Position numbers and translations under genes: made by a program. The notes below the pieces were generated by a model. That model did not search any database and was not told where the DNA came from. It saw only the letters and a list, made by a program, of their open reading frames with translations. Shown piece after piece: positions 7,395-15,858 of a DNA stretch of 54,705 nt. Source of the stretch: JAFAGX01 sp035623255 (GTDB lineage Bacteria > Acidobacteriota > Terriglobia > Terriglobales > Acidobacteriaceae); assembly GCA_035623255.1 (NCBI GenBank), contig DASPTU010000105.1, positions 1 through 54,705 of the forward strand. Direction: 5' to 3'. The number at the start of each line of letters is the position of its first letter. The stretch's first letter is position 1.

Positions 7395-9084
7395 AGTCCC
7401 TTACGCCGTCCATAAAGGCACGGAGTTTGCGAGAGCGGGATGGATGGCGCAATTTGCGAAGGGCCTTGGCTTCGATCTGGCGAATGCGCTCGCGTGTGAC
7501 GGCGAACGATTGTCCGACTTCTTCGAGCGTGTGCTCGCTGCCATCTTCGAGGCCGAAGCGCATCTTAATCACTCGCTCCTCACGTGGGGTCAGGGTGCGC
7601 AGGACCTGTGACGTCTGATCTTTCAGGTTCACATTGATCACGGCCTCGGCCGGCGAGACTACGGCCCGGTCTTCGATGAAGTCGCCAAGATGTGAATCCT
7701 CTTCTTCGCCAATCGGAGTCTCAAGGGAAATCGGCTCCTGCGCGATCTTGAGGACCTTGCGCACCTTTGCCACCGGGATATCCATGCGTTTCGCGATTTC
7801 TTCGGACAAGGGTTCGCGTCCCAACTCCTGCACAAGCTGGCGCGACGTCCGGATCAGCTTGTTGATGGTTTCGATCATGTGCACCGGAATACGGATAGTG
7901 CGCGCCTGATCGGCAATCGCACGCGTAATGGCTTGCCGAATCCACCAGGTTGCGTAGGTTGAAAACTTGTATCCGCGGCGATACTCGAACTTATCGACCG
8001 CCTTCATCAGACCGATGTTACCTTCCTGAATAAGATCGAGGAACTGGAGACCGCGGTTCGTGTATTTCTTGGCGATCGAAACGACCAGGCGCAGGTTTGC
8101 CTCAATCAATTCGCGCTTGGCCTGCTCTGCGTCCATGTCGCCCTGGATGATTTCGCGCTGAGTGCGCTTGAGCTCCTGGAAGGAAACGCCAACTTCCTGC
8201 TCCAGTTTCTCCAATTCAGCATGAATGGCCCGCGACTGGCGCCGATATTCTTTGCGCTGATCTTCATTGCGAGTGGCTTCGGCCTTCTTCTCCAGGTTCT
8301 GAGCCTGACGATCCAGCGAGCGCATAGTGTCGACGGTTTTGTTTACCCGGTCGATTAATCGCTTGCGCTCCGTGTTGGTGAATCCGAGATTACGGACGCA
8401 GAGAGAAACATTTACGATCGCGCGCGCGAGATTCAGACGATGCCGCCGGAAATGCTTTGGCTGCTTCTTCTGGTTGACGCTCGCGAACTTTTCCATCAGG
8501 ACGCCGGCCTTTTTGTAGGCCTTGGCCAAGTTGTCGATTTTCCCGGTGAATTCCTTCAGGCGGTTTTGCAGGATTTCGTCGGTGATCTCTTCTTCGTCGA
8601 AGGTCACGACTTCCTTGATGGAGCGCACTCCTTTTTTCAGGTCTTCGCCCATCGCCAGAAGTTCGCTAATCACAATCGGAGAGCGCGACAGGGCCTTGAG
8701 GACCCTCAGTTGGCCACGCTCGATACGCTTGGCGATTTCGACTTCGCCCTCACGGGTGAGCAGCGGAACGGTGCCCATCTCACGGAGATACATGCGTACC
8801 GGGTCATTGGTCTTTTCGAGCGCCCCGGGGGTGAGGTCGAGTTCGACATCCTCGCCTAATTCTTCTTCGTCGAATTTCTTGTCGAGAGCAGCCGAGGGCA
8901 CCTTAGGCCCTTCGAGCACATCAATGCCTTGGGTACCGATCGTCGTAAGCAGATCGTCGAGATCCTCGGGAGAATGTACGTCGTGCGGGATCAGATCGTT
9001 GACCTGGTCGTAGGTCAGATAACCCTTCTCTTTTCCCGTGTCGATGAGCTTCTTAATGTCTTCGTATTTGTCGTCAAGAGCCAA
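7393..9084 (-). CDS. rpoD: Primary sigma factor RpoD (sigma-70)
   Basis: The housekeeping sigma subunit of RNA polymerase, 563 residues. It has region 1.1 (about 1-80), an acidic linker, region 1.2 (DPVRMYLREMGTVPLLTREG), and a long non-conserved helical insert. Region 2 (NLRLVVSIAKKYTNRGLQFL through YKFSTYATWWIRQAITRAI) contains the -10 recognition helix; region 3 follows. Region 4 (LEEVGQSFAVTRERIRQIEA) contains the -35 recognition helix. All are intact. The start is a TTG (9082-9084) with GAGGA about eight bases before it, so the start is fairly secure although non-ATG. It lies downstream of dnaG on the same strand, the classic dnaG-rpoD arrangement but without rpsU. An extended -10 candidate lies about 95 bases upstream. 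Confidence 0.97.
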   Translation of the reverse strand: MALDDKYEDIKKLIDTGKEKGYLTYDQVNDLIPHDVHSPEDLDDLLTTIGTQGIDVLEGPKVPSAALDKKFDEEELGEDVELDLTPGALEKTNDPVRMYLREMGTVPLLTREGEVEIAKRIERGQLRVLKALSRSPIVISELLAMGEDLKKGVRSIKEVVTFDEEEITDEILQNRLKEFTGKIDNLAKAYKKAGVLMEKFASVNQKKQPKHFRRHRLNLARAIVNVSLCVRNLGFTNTERKRLIDRVNKTVDTMRSLDRQAQNLEKKAEATRNEDQRKEYRRQSRAIHAELEKLEQEVGVSFQELKRTQREIIQGDMDAEQAKRELIEANLRLVVSIAKKYTNRGLQFLDLIQEGNIGLMKAVDKFEYRRGYKFSTYATWWIRQAITRAIADQARTIRIPVHMIETINKLIRTSRQLVQELGREPLSEEIAKRMDIPVAKVRKVLKIAQEPISLETPIGEEEDSHLGDFIEDRAVVSPAEAVINVNLKDQTSQVLRTLTPREERVIKMRFGLEDGSEHTLEEVGQSFAVTRERIRQIEAKALRKLRHPSRSRKLRAFMDGVRD

Positions 9085-9180
9085 GACAGATTTCCTCGAA
9101 TCGTCCTCGGGAGGACGTCAAACCTTGTAGGATTGGTGGGAACGTAAAGTGACGGACGTTGCGCCTACACAAACTTTCAG

Positions 9181-9189
9181 AGTATAGCA
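9181..9189 (-). promoter_or_regulatory. Extended -10 promoter candidate for rpoD
   Basis: The minus strand reads TGCTATACT, a TGN extension plus a TATACT hexamer, about 95 bases before the rpoD start. No good -35 hexamer precedes it, as expected for extended -10 promoters. The dnaG leader carries the near-identical TGCTATATT, which supports both calls. Confidence 0.45.
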
Positions 9190-9305
9190 CGGGTGCGTAA
9201 GCACTTACCAGACGCGCCGCCGCTCCTAAACGTCCCTGCTGCTCTATGTTCCTACCCACTAATGATTTAGATGGCCAAACCTCGCTCAAAGTTTCACCGT
9301 CCGAT

Positions 9306-11219
9306 TCACGCTGCGGGAGTGTTCGGTCCTGTTTCCAGCAGCCCAGGATCCATAAGGGCTCGCTTAAGCCGGACTTTTTCCTCCAATAAGGTCTTTAGCT
9401 GTGCAGACGGACGATTTCGTTGCGCCTGCAACTCGCGCTGAACATGCTCCAGCTTTCTTCGCAGTTGAATCCGGCGCAGAGCGCGAGTTGCTCCTTCTAG
9501 CCTCTCCGCCGTGAGCTCCTCGTCGTCTCTCATCAGAATGGAAGCAAGCAGGTTGCGGTCGGCGTCTGTCAAGGGAAGTGACAAGGGATCGGTGCTCTCA
9601 CTGGCGTCGAGCAGCAGCTGGATCAATGACTCTGTTGCCAAACCGTTGTGAAGCTGCTCACTGGCCAGAACGAAGTGGGCCTGACGAGCCGGATCGAATT
9701 CGTCTTCGGCACCGTCACGGGCAGAGAGATGGCTCTCGGCAGTTTGCATCTCGTGGCTGGAGGTGAGAGCGCGGATAAGGATTTTCTCAGCATCGGTGAT
9801 CTGGGCCTCGGTGGGAGCTTTTACGGTTGTTGACGAACGCGTCGTGGCGGCATGCTTGAGTTCCTGCCGCAAGACAGCCGAATCGATTGCGAGCTTTTGA
9901 GCGATCTCGTGAGCAAGTTCATCGCGCATAATGCGGCTGGGCACCTGCTGAATATGGGGAAGCAAGTAATTGACAGCTTTCACCTTGTCCTCAGCACTAC
10001 GTCCCGAAAACTGCGCACGGGCGCGTTCGATCAGGTAGGAGAAATATGGCTGGGAATTTCGCAACGCCTGAGCGTAGGATTCTTTACCTTTGCGGCGGAT
10101 GAACAGATCGGGATCGAAACCCGATTCCAGCGTCAGAACCTTGATCTGAAACTCCTCTTCCACCAGCAGACCTAACGTGCGCTCCGTCGCTTTAGCGCCG
10201 GCTGTGTCAGGATCGAAGTTCACTGCAACGTTTTTGCTGAAGCGGCCAAGGAGCTTCGCCTGGTGCGCGGTGAAAGCGGTTCCGGAACTCGCAATTACAT
10301 TGTGAAAGCCGGCCGCGTAAACCGAAATGCAATCCATTTGACCCTCGACAAGGATGGCGTAATCCAGGTGTCGAATGGCCTCTTTTGCCTGATCGAGGTT
10401 GAACAGGACTCGCGATTTCGAATAAATCGCGGTCTCCGGTGAGTTGAGGTATTTGGGACCAGCTCTTTCGTCGGTCGCAAGAGTCCGGCCGGTAAAAGCG
10501 ATGACTCGTCCACTTTCGCTCGCAATGGGGAACATGACGCGGTTGCGAAACTTTGAGTAGATAGACGCGGCTACGCGAACCTCTTCAGTGGTCGTTCCTT
10601 CATCCTGCGTATCCCGGGGCCCGGAGTTCTGGCTCCTGTCTTCCGACTGCTTCCACGAAAACAGCCCGCTTTCTCTCAGGGCTCTTTCATCAAACTCCGT
10701 TCGCAGGCGGTCACGCAGGAGGAAGCCCGACTCCGGTGCGTAGCCGATCCGGAATACGTTGATCATTTCTTCCGTCAGCCCGCGTCCGGCGAGATATTCG
10801 CGGGCATGAGCGCCATCAGGGCGCTTCAGCTGTTGCCGGAAAAAGTCACAGGCGCGGGCGTGTATCTCCAACAGCAGCGTGCGGAGCTTTGCTTCCTCGG
10901 CTTCGGCGGTCGAACTGTAGGTAATCTTCGGCAGGGCGATTCCAAGCTTTTGAGCGACGGCTCGCACGGCCTCGGGAAACGTGATGTTTTCAATTTTCTG
11001 GACGAAACTGAAGACGTCTCCGGAAACCCCGCATCCGAAGCAGTGATAGAACTGCCGACTGGCATGAACGGAAAAGGAAGGCGTTTTCTCGTTATGGAAG
11101 GGACAGAGCCCGGAATAATTTTGTGCGCCGGCTTTCTTTAGCTTTACATAGTCGCCGACAATCCGGACGATGTCCGCCTGTTGTTTGACGGTATAGGCGA
11201 AGTCCCCAGGATTGGACAT
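9306..11219 (-). CDS. dnaG: DNA primase DnaG
   Basis: Makes RNA primers at the fork and works with DnaB. It has 637 residues. The CHC2-type zinc-binding domain holds Cys39, His42, Cys60 and Cys63. The TOPRIM catalytic domain spans about 286-365, with Glu292 in VEGQMD and the acidic pair in FDPDTAGAKA (Asp336, Asp338). The C-terminal helicase-interacting region is helical and diverged. Between ESGLFSWKQ and YSKFRNRVMFP (about residues 190-218) lies a polar insertion, DRSQNSGPRDTQDEGTTTEE, absent from ordinary DnaG. Its DNA resembles the local cagaa-type repeats. The ATG at 11217-11219 has no Shine-Dalgarno. A gap of about 220 bases separates the gene from rpoD, which seems to have its own promoter. 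Confidence 0.96.
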   Translation of the reverse strand: MSNPGDFAYTVKQQADIVRIVGDYVKLKKAGAQNYSGLCPFHNEKTPSFSVHASRQFYHCFGCGVSGDVFSFVQKIENITFPEAVRAVAQKLGIALPKITYSSTAEAEEAKLRTLLLEIHARACDFFRQQLKRPDGAHAREYLAGRGLTEEMINVFRIGYAPESGFLLRDRLRTEFDERALRESGLFSWKQSEDRSQNSGPRDTQDEGTTTEEVRVAASIYSKFRNRVMFPIASESGRVIAFTGRTLATDERAGPKYLNSPETAIYSKSRVLFNLDQAKEAIRHLDYAILVEGQMDCISVYAAGFHNVIASSGTAFTAHQAKLLGRFSKNVAVNFDPDTAGAKATERTLGLLVEEEFQIKVLTLESGFDPDLFIRRKGKESYAQALRNSQPYFSYLIERARAQFSGRSAEDKVKAVNYLLPHIQQVPSRIMRDELAHEIAQKLAIDSAVLRQELKHAATTRSSTTVKAPTEAQITDAEKILIRALTSSHEMQTAESHLSARDGAEDEFDPARQAHFVLASEQLHNGLATESLIQLLLDASESTDPLSLPLTDADRNLLASILMRDDEELTAERLEGATRALRRIQLRRKLEHVQRELQAQRNRPSAQLKTLLEEKVRLKRALMDPGLLETGPNTPAA

Positions 11220-11258
11220 GAAGATAGGAGGATTGTGAGCCAGAGCTGGGCTGATGTG

Positions 11259-11286
11259 AATATAGCATCTGTGCAGAAGCTGTGGA
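11259..11286 (-). promoter_or_regulatory. dnaG promoter with 17-base DnaA-box-like motif
   Basis: On the minus strand the motif TCCACAGCTTCTGCACA (11270-11286) is followed directly by GA and the extended -10 TGCTATATT (11259-11267), about 40 bases before the dnaG start. The motif covers the spacer/-35 region, so a protein bound there would touch RNA polymerase. The identical 17-mer occurs at 7202-7218. Confidence 0.45.
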
Positions 11287-11370
11287 ATTTGTTGGTTAGT
11301 AGTTGATGGCTCAGGAAAAGTTGGTTTCTCTCAGGATGATGTGGGAAGTAGTTCTGTGCCCATCCTGCGC

Positions 11371-13818
11371 CTACACTCTCAGTGCCACGACCGTTGCGCC
11401 TCCGCCCCCCTCGTTCTGCGGAGGCTCGGCGACTGATTCAACGTGCGGATGCTTTTGTAAATACTGTCGCAGGGCCTTGCGGAGGACGCCCATACCACTG
11501 CCGTGGACAATGCGAACTCGGGGTAAACCTGCGAGGAATGCGCGGTCCACGAATTTTTCCACCTCGCGAGTGGCTTCGTCGACCGTCTGACCGATGACGT
11601 TGATCTCGGAGGGAATGGCCTGCTCGCTCTGCAGAGACACCGAAATTCCGCGCGCCCGGGCCGCTTTGACAGGAGACTCTGAGGCCTGCGTGATCACTTC
11701 TGCGATATCGTCGCGGGCAATCTTCATCTTCATCGCCCCGATTTCCACTTCAAAATGGTTCTCATCAAGACGACGCGTAACCAGGGCGGAGCGCCCGACT
11801 GATTTGAGCCTTACGGTATCGCCTTCGGAGACATGCTTAACGAGCTGCGGCTGAGCGTGAGGGTCGCCCTGATCTGCCCCGGTGGTATGGGCCACGACTG
11901 CTGAATCAAATTGCTCACGAAATTCGCGGCGGAGGCGAGCGATTCTGCGTTCGGCATCTTTGGAAAGTTTCTGGGCTGCAGCTCGATCCTGAATGGCCGT
12001 GACCGCCTCGCGAGCATGGTATTCGAAATCCTTGAAGAGGCTTTCGAGTTTCTTCTCCATCTCTCTGACTTTGGCCTGCTGTTCTTTTCTGCCTTCGGAC
12101 GCGAGACGGGCAGTTTCGCGCTCGAGTTCCTGTTCTCTGGTCCGGAGGCGCAGGCGTTCCGCTTCCGATTCACGCAGTTGTGTATGGAGACGATCCAGGA
12201 AGTGGGCGACGTCGCGTGCCTGTGAGCCAAGCCGCCCACGCGCTCCTTCGATGACCGAGGGATTCAAGCCCAATCTCTGGGCGATGTTGATGCCGGCAGA
12301 TGCTCCTGGTACGCCGAGCTTAAGTTCATACGTCGGCTGCAATGTGGCTTCGTCGAATCCGACCGAGGCGTTGAGGACGCCGGCTGTGTTAGCCCCGAAC
12401 ACTTTCAGCGAGGTGTGATGGGTGGAAATGATCGTGATGCAGCCAATGGCGCGGAAATGCTCGGCGATCGCCACTGCGAGCGCAGCTCCTTCCTCGGGAT
12501 CGGTTGCCGATCCAAGCTCGTCGAGCAGAACCAACGAACGGGCAGTGGCAGTGCGCGAGATGAAATCAATGTTCGTGACGTGGGCTGAAAAGGTGGAAAG
12601 ATTCTGCTCAATGGATTGGTAATCGCCGATATCCGCTAACACAGCGTCAAATGCTGGCATCTCTGCGCGATCGGCGGGAACGGGGATTCCCGCCTGAGCC
12701 ATCAAAGCCAGCAGGCCGACAGTTTTGAGAGCAACCGTCTTGCCGCCCGTATTTGGGCCGGTGATAACTAACTCCCTCTGCGGGCCATCAAGTTCAACCG
12801 TGATTGGAACGATGTGGCCGCTTTTCTGTCTCAAGTTCCGTTCGAGGAGAGGATGGCGTGCCTTCCGCAAGAGAAGCGGAGTTCTGCCTTCGGTCGGCGA
12901 CAGGGTGACGGGGACGCAATTGTAATCTTCGGCGAATCGCGCTTTCGCGAAATAAAGTTCGAGTTCGCTCATGGTTTGCATGGCGGCGAAGATCACGTCG
13001 GCAGCTTCACGGATACGGCTCGTCATTTCGAGCAGGATGCGGTGGACCTCGGCTTGTTCTTCGTCGAGGAGGCGGACCAGTTCATTGTTTTGCTCGATAG
13101 TTTCCAGGGGTTCGACAAATACCGTTTGACCGCTCGAACTGGCGCCGTGGACTACGCCTTGTACTCGGCGCTTCTGCTCGATCTTGACCGGGATGACAAA
13201 TCGCTCGCCGCGAATCGTGACCAGTTCGTCCTGAACGGTGCCGCCTTCGGCCAGGTGGCGCAAGTAGCTGCGCAAAGAATCCTGGATCAGGCGTCGCTGC
13301 TTTTCGACCTCGCGACGGATCCGTGCCAACTCGGGCGAGGCGCGGTCGTCGAGGGAGCCATCGGGCAGAATCTTGTTACGGAAGAACCGCAAGAGGACGG
13401 TGAAGTCAGCGATACGCGATGATAGTTCCGCCACCGTACCCCATTCCGTCCTCATCGCGGCGGGGGGATGAGCGGCGATCTCGCGCCACTCGGCTGCGCG
13501 GTCTGCGACCAGGACGACATCCCGGATTTCGGCAATTTCAAGCGCCGCTCCGGCGATGCGAGATTTGTTGACCAGCGGACTTATGTCGAGCAAGCCCGAA
13601 AAATCGAAGGTGCCACCCACGCGCCGGAACTCTCGAATCTCGGCGGTGAGGACGTGCTGGTTGTTAATCCAGTCGCGGTCGGCGGAAGGAGCGAGATTCG
13701 CAATCCGTGCCTGCCCCAGCGGCGAAGCCGCGTACCCGCGCAACAAGTCGCGCAGGGAGTCAAATTCCAGGACTCGAGCACTGGTTTGCGCGAGTGGCGC
13801 GGGAGACATGGCAGTCAT
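11371..13818 (-). CDS. mutS2: MutS2-family DNA-binding ATPase with Smr domain
   Basis: MutS2 acts on recombination intermediates or stalled ribosomes rather than in classical mismatch repair. About 815 residues from this start. The N-terminal core and clamp helices are followed by the ABC ATPase: Walker A TGPNTGGKT at about 353-361, Walker B with LVLLDELGSATDPEEG, and the STHH switch. Then come a long charged coiled coil (about 530-650), a small KOW-like beta region, and a C-terminal Smr nuclease domain with VRIVHGSGMGVLRKAL. There is no N-terminal mismatch-recognition domain, as expected. The frame is open to 13938, but the extra residues there are Arg-rich and unconserved. I prefer the ATG at 13818 (MTAMSPAPLA); the ATG at 13809 is an alternative. 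It sits upstream of dnaG. Confidence 0.93.
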   Translation of the reverse strand: MTAMSPAPLAQTSARVLEFDSLRDLLRGYAASPLGQARIANLAPSADRDWINNQHVLTAEIREFRRVGGTFDFSGLLDISPLVNKSRIAGAALEIAEIRDVVLVADRAAEWREIAAHPPAAMRTEWGTVAELSSRIADFTVLLRFFRNKILPDGSLDDRASPELARIRREVEKQRRLIQDSLRSYLRHLAEGGTVQDELVTIRGERFVIPVKIEQKRRVQGVVHGASSSGQTVFVEPLETIEQNNELVRLLDEEQAEVHRILLEMTSRIREAADVIFAAMQTMSELELYFAKARFAEDYNCVPVTLSPTEGRTPLLLRKARHPLLERNLRQKSGHIVPITVELDGPQRELVITGPNTGGKTVALKTVGLLALMAQAGIPVPADRAEMPAFDAVLADIGDYQSIEQNLSTFSAHVTNIDFISRTATARSLVLLDELGSATDPEEGAALAVAIAEHFRAIGCITIISTHHTSLKVFGANTAGVLNASVGFDEATLQPTYELKLGVPGASAGINIAQRLGLNPSVIEGARGRLGSQARDVAHFLDRLHTQLRESEAERLRLRTREQELERETARLASEGRKEQQAKVREMEKKLESLFKDFEYHAREAVTAIQDRAAAQKLSKDAERRIARLRREFREQFDSAVVAHTTGADQGDPHAQPQLVKHVSEGDTVRLKSVGRSALVTRRLDENHFEVEIGAMKMKIARDDIAEVITQASESPVKAARARGISVSLQSEQAIPSEINVIGQTVDEATREVEKFVDRAFLAGLPRVRIVHGSGMGVLRKALRQYLQKHPHVESVAEPPQNEGGGGATVVALRV

Positions 13819-13997
13819 GTTACAGGAAGCGAGCCTGAGCAGAGACCTACGCCGATGGTGTTGCGCGCGGGGCTGAGGATGGCCGTCTGTGACGGAAGTC
13901 ACGCCACATCCGCTGAGAACGCGGGTTTTAGAGCGCAATTGGCGAAGCTTGTTGGATTTGCTCTGCTAAAATCGCAGTCAGAAAGGGGTAGCTCGCG

Positions 13998-15026
13998 ATG
14001 AGCTTTCCTATAACTCGCCTCCGCCGCCTGCGGCAAAACGAAGCACTGCGCTCGATGGTGCGAGAGACGCGGCTCTCGCCCGCATCGTTCGTTTATCCAA
14101 TGTTTGTTTGCCCGGGTGAGGGTCTGAGAAAAGAAGTCCGCTCGATGCCGGGGGTGTGCAATCTTTCGGTAGATGAAGCGCTGAAAGAGGCGCGCAAAAC
14201 GCATTCACTGGGAGTGCCGGCCGTTATCCTTTTTGGCTTGCCCGAAAAAAAGGATGAAGTCGCTACCGGGGCATGGGTGGAGGATGGGATCGTACAGCAG
14301 GCTGCGCGAGCCATTAAGCGGGAAGTCCCTGATCTTGTGATTTTGGGCGATGTTTGCCTTTGCGAATACATGTCGCATGGACACTGCGGCGTGGTTCGCG
14401 CCGGTCACCCGCAATCGCTTGGGGCTGCCGTAGCGGCGCCACCTGCACTGGGAACAGACTACGAGATTGTGAATGATGAGACTCTGGAAATTCTTGCGCG
14501 CACGGCCGTTTCACTTGCCCGCGCGGGTGTGGACGTGATTGCGCCGTCGGACATGATGGATGGCCGCGTTGGCGCAATTCGTAAAGCGCTGGATGCGGCA
14601 GGATTGATCAACACGCCGATTCTTTCCTACGCGGCGAAGTTTGCGTCGGGTTTTTATGGACCCTTTCGTGAGGCGGCAGACTCGACCCCGCAGTTCGGGG
14701 ACCGGCGCTCTTATCAGATGGATGGCGCCAATGTGCGCGAAGCGATGCGGGAAATCGAACTTGATATTGAAGAGGGCGCCGACATGATCATGGTCAAGCC
14801 GGCGATGCCTTACCTAGATGTGATTGCCGCGGCCCGTGAACGCTTTGATCTGCCACTTGCCGCCTATCAGGTGTCAGGCGAATACGCCATGATCGAGGCC
14901 GCCGCTCGCAACAACTGGATCGATCGCGAGCGAGTGATGATGGAATCTTTGGTCTCGATCCGGCGTGCGGGAGCCGGCATCATCCTGACGTATTATGCGC
15001 AGGAGGCGGCACGATTGCTCGCCTAG
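13998..15026 (+). CDS. hemB: Delta-aminolevulinic acid dehydratase (porphobilinogen synthase)
   Basis: Condenses two 5-aminolevulinate molecules to porphobilinogen in tetrapyrrole synthesis. 342 residues, full length. The zinc-type metal site is present as DVCLCEYMSHGHCG with Cys120, Cys122 and Cys130. The Schiff-base lysines lie in SYAAKFASGFYGPFR and in MVKPAMPYLD. APSDMMDGRVGAIRKAL is the conserved active-site helix. The ATG is preceded by a GAAAGGGG Shine-Dalgarno-like run. It is divergent from mutS2 and convergent with the ZIP gene, with two bases between stops. No other heme gene is adjacent. Confidence 0.97.
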   Translation: MSFPITRLRRLRQNEALRSMVRETRLSPASFVYPMFVCPGEGLRKEVRSMPGVCNLSVDEALKEARKTHSLGVPAVILFGLPEKKDEVATGAWVEDGIVQQAARAIKREVPDLVILGDVCLCEYMSHGHCGVVRAGHPQSLGAAVAAPPALGTDYEIVNDETLEILARTAVSLARAGVDVIAPSDMMDGRVGAIRKALDAAGLINTPILSYAAKFASGFYGPFREAADSTPQFGDRRSYQMDGANVREAMREIELDIEEGADMIMVKPAMPYLDVIAAARERFDLPLAAYQVSGEYAMIEAAARNNWIDRERVMMESLVSIRRAGAGIILTYYAQEAARLLA

Positions 15027-15028
15027 CC

Positions 15029-15760
15029 TCAGTGCACATGGAACAAGTGATCCAGGGCAAACAAGAACGCGACTCCCAGAAAAACGACGAAGGCGGTCCG
15101 AACACCCGGTTCGCGATTCACTTCCGGCATTAGATCGGAAGCCGCAACGTAGATTGTTACTCCCGCCGACAAGGGTAGACCGAAGCTTACTTCCCGCCGA
15201 AGCAGGGCCATCGTCAGAACGCCGGCAAAAGTAGCTGCTCCGAGAACGACTGAAGCTCCCCACGCGACTCCGCGGCTCCTGCCACTGGCCAGCATGACCG
15301 AGGTGATGGTGAAGCCCTCAGGAATCTTGTGCAGGAAGATGGCGAGAAAAATGATCCATCCCAGCCAGTTGGAAACGAGAAAGCCGGAAGTTATGGCGAT
15401 GCCATCGAAGAAGGTGTGGATCACCAACCCGAGAAGGACGGAATAGCCTTTGTGGGCATGGACAAACTGGTCTTCGTGAGTTTCCTCGCCAAAATGAAAG
15501 TGCGGCGTAACCGTGTGTTCGAAGAAATGAATAATGAGGTAGCCGACCAGAACCAAGAAAGCCGCGTCCTTGCCCCGCAATGCAAGGCTGGCGGGAAATA
15601 CTTCAACAATGGCAGTGGCCAGCATAAAGCCGGCACCAAGAGCGACGAAATACTTGAGGTAGGCGCGTTCCCAACGCTTCTGGACGATGATCGCGCCGCC
15701 GAACACGTTGGCGGCGGCAGCGGTAAGACCCAGCAGAAGGCTGAGGACAATAGGATTCAC
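15029..15760 (-). CDS. ZIP-family divalent metal transporter
   Basis: A polytopic inner-membrane permease of 243 residues with about eight helices. The two ZIP signature helices are clear: HTFFDGIAI in helix IV and HKIPEGFTIT in helix V, whose His/Asp/Glu residues form the binuclear metal site. A His/Glu-rich loop (HFHFGEETHEDQFVHAHKG) precedes helix IV, typical for Zn2+/Fe2+/Mn2+ sensing or capture. Import of zinc or another divalent ion is the family role; the ion is not deducible. The start is GTG at 15758-15760. The adjacent zinc-type HemB is suggestive but the genes are convergent, so not co-transcribed. Confidence 0.9.
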   Translation of the reverse strand: MNPIVLSLLLGLTAAAANVFGGAIIVQKRWERAYLKYFVALGAGFMLATAIVEVFPASLALRGKDAAFLVLVGYLIIHFFEHTVTPHFHFGEETHEDQFVHAHKGYSVLLGLVIHTFFDGIAITSGFLVSNWLGWIIFLAIFLHKIPEGFTITSVMLASGRSRGVAWGASVVLGAATFAGVLTMALLRREVSFGLPLSAGVTIYVAASDLMPEVNREPGVRTAFVVFLGVAFLFALDHLFHVH

Positions 15761-15858
15761 TGGTTCGCGAGGATAATAACAGTTCCGTTCTCATGCGGTC
15801 TGAGGGGAAACGATCGGGCGCCCAGGGGGCGGTGGAGTTCGGCAGCCTCTTCAAGCAG

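Noticed and set aside
5238..13818. Replication origin in the dnaB-rpoD-dnaG block
   Set aside because: DnaA-box-like sites exist, but there is no dnaA/dnaN gene or AT-rich unwinding region, so an origin is not supported.
13819..13938. 40-residue N-terminal extension of MutS2
   Set aside because: Arg-rich and unlike MutS2 N-termini; the ATG at 13818 or 13809 starts right before the conserved region.
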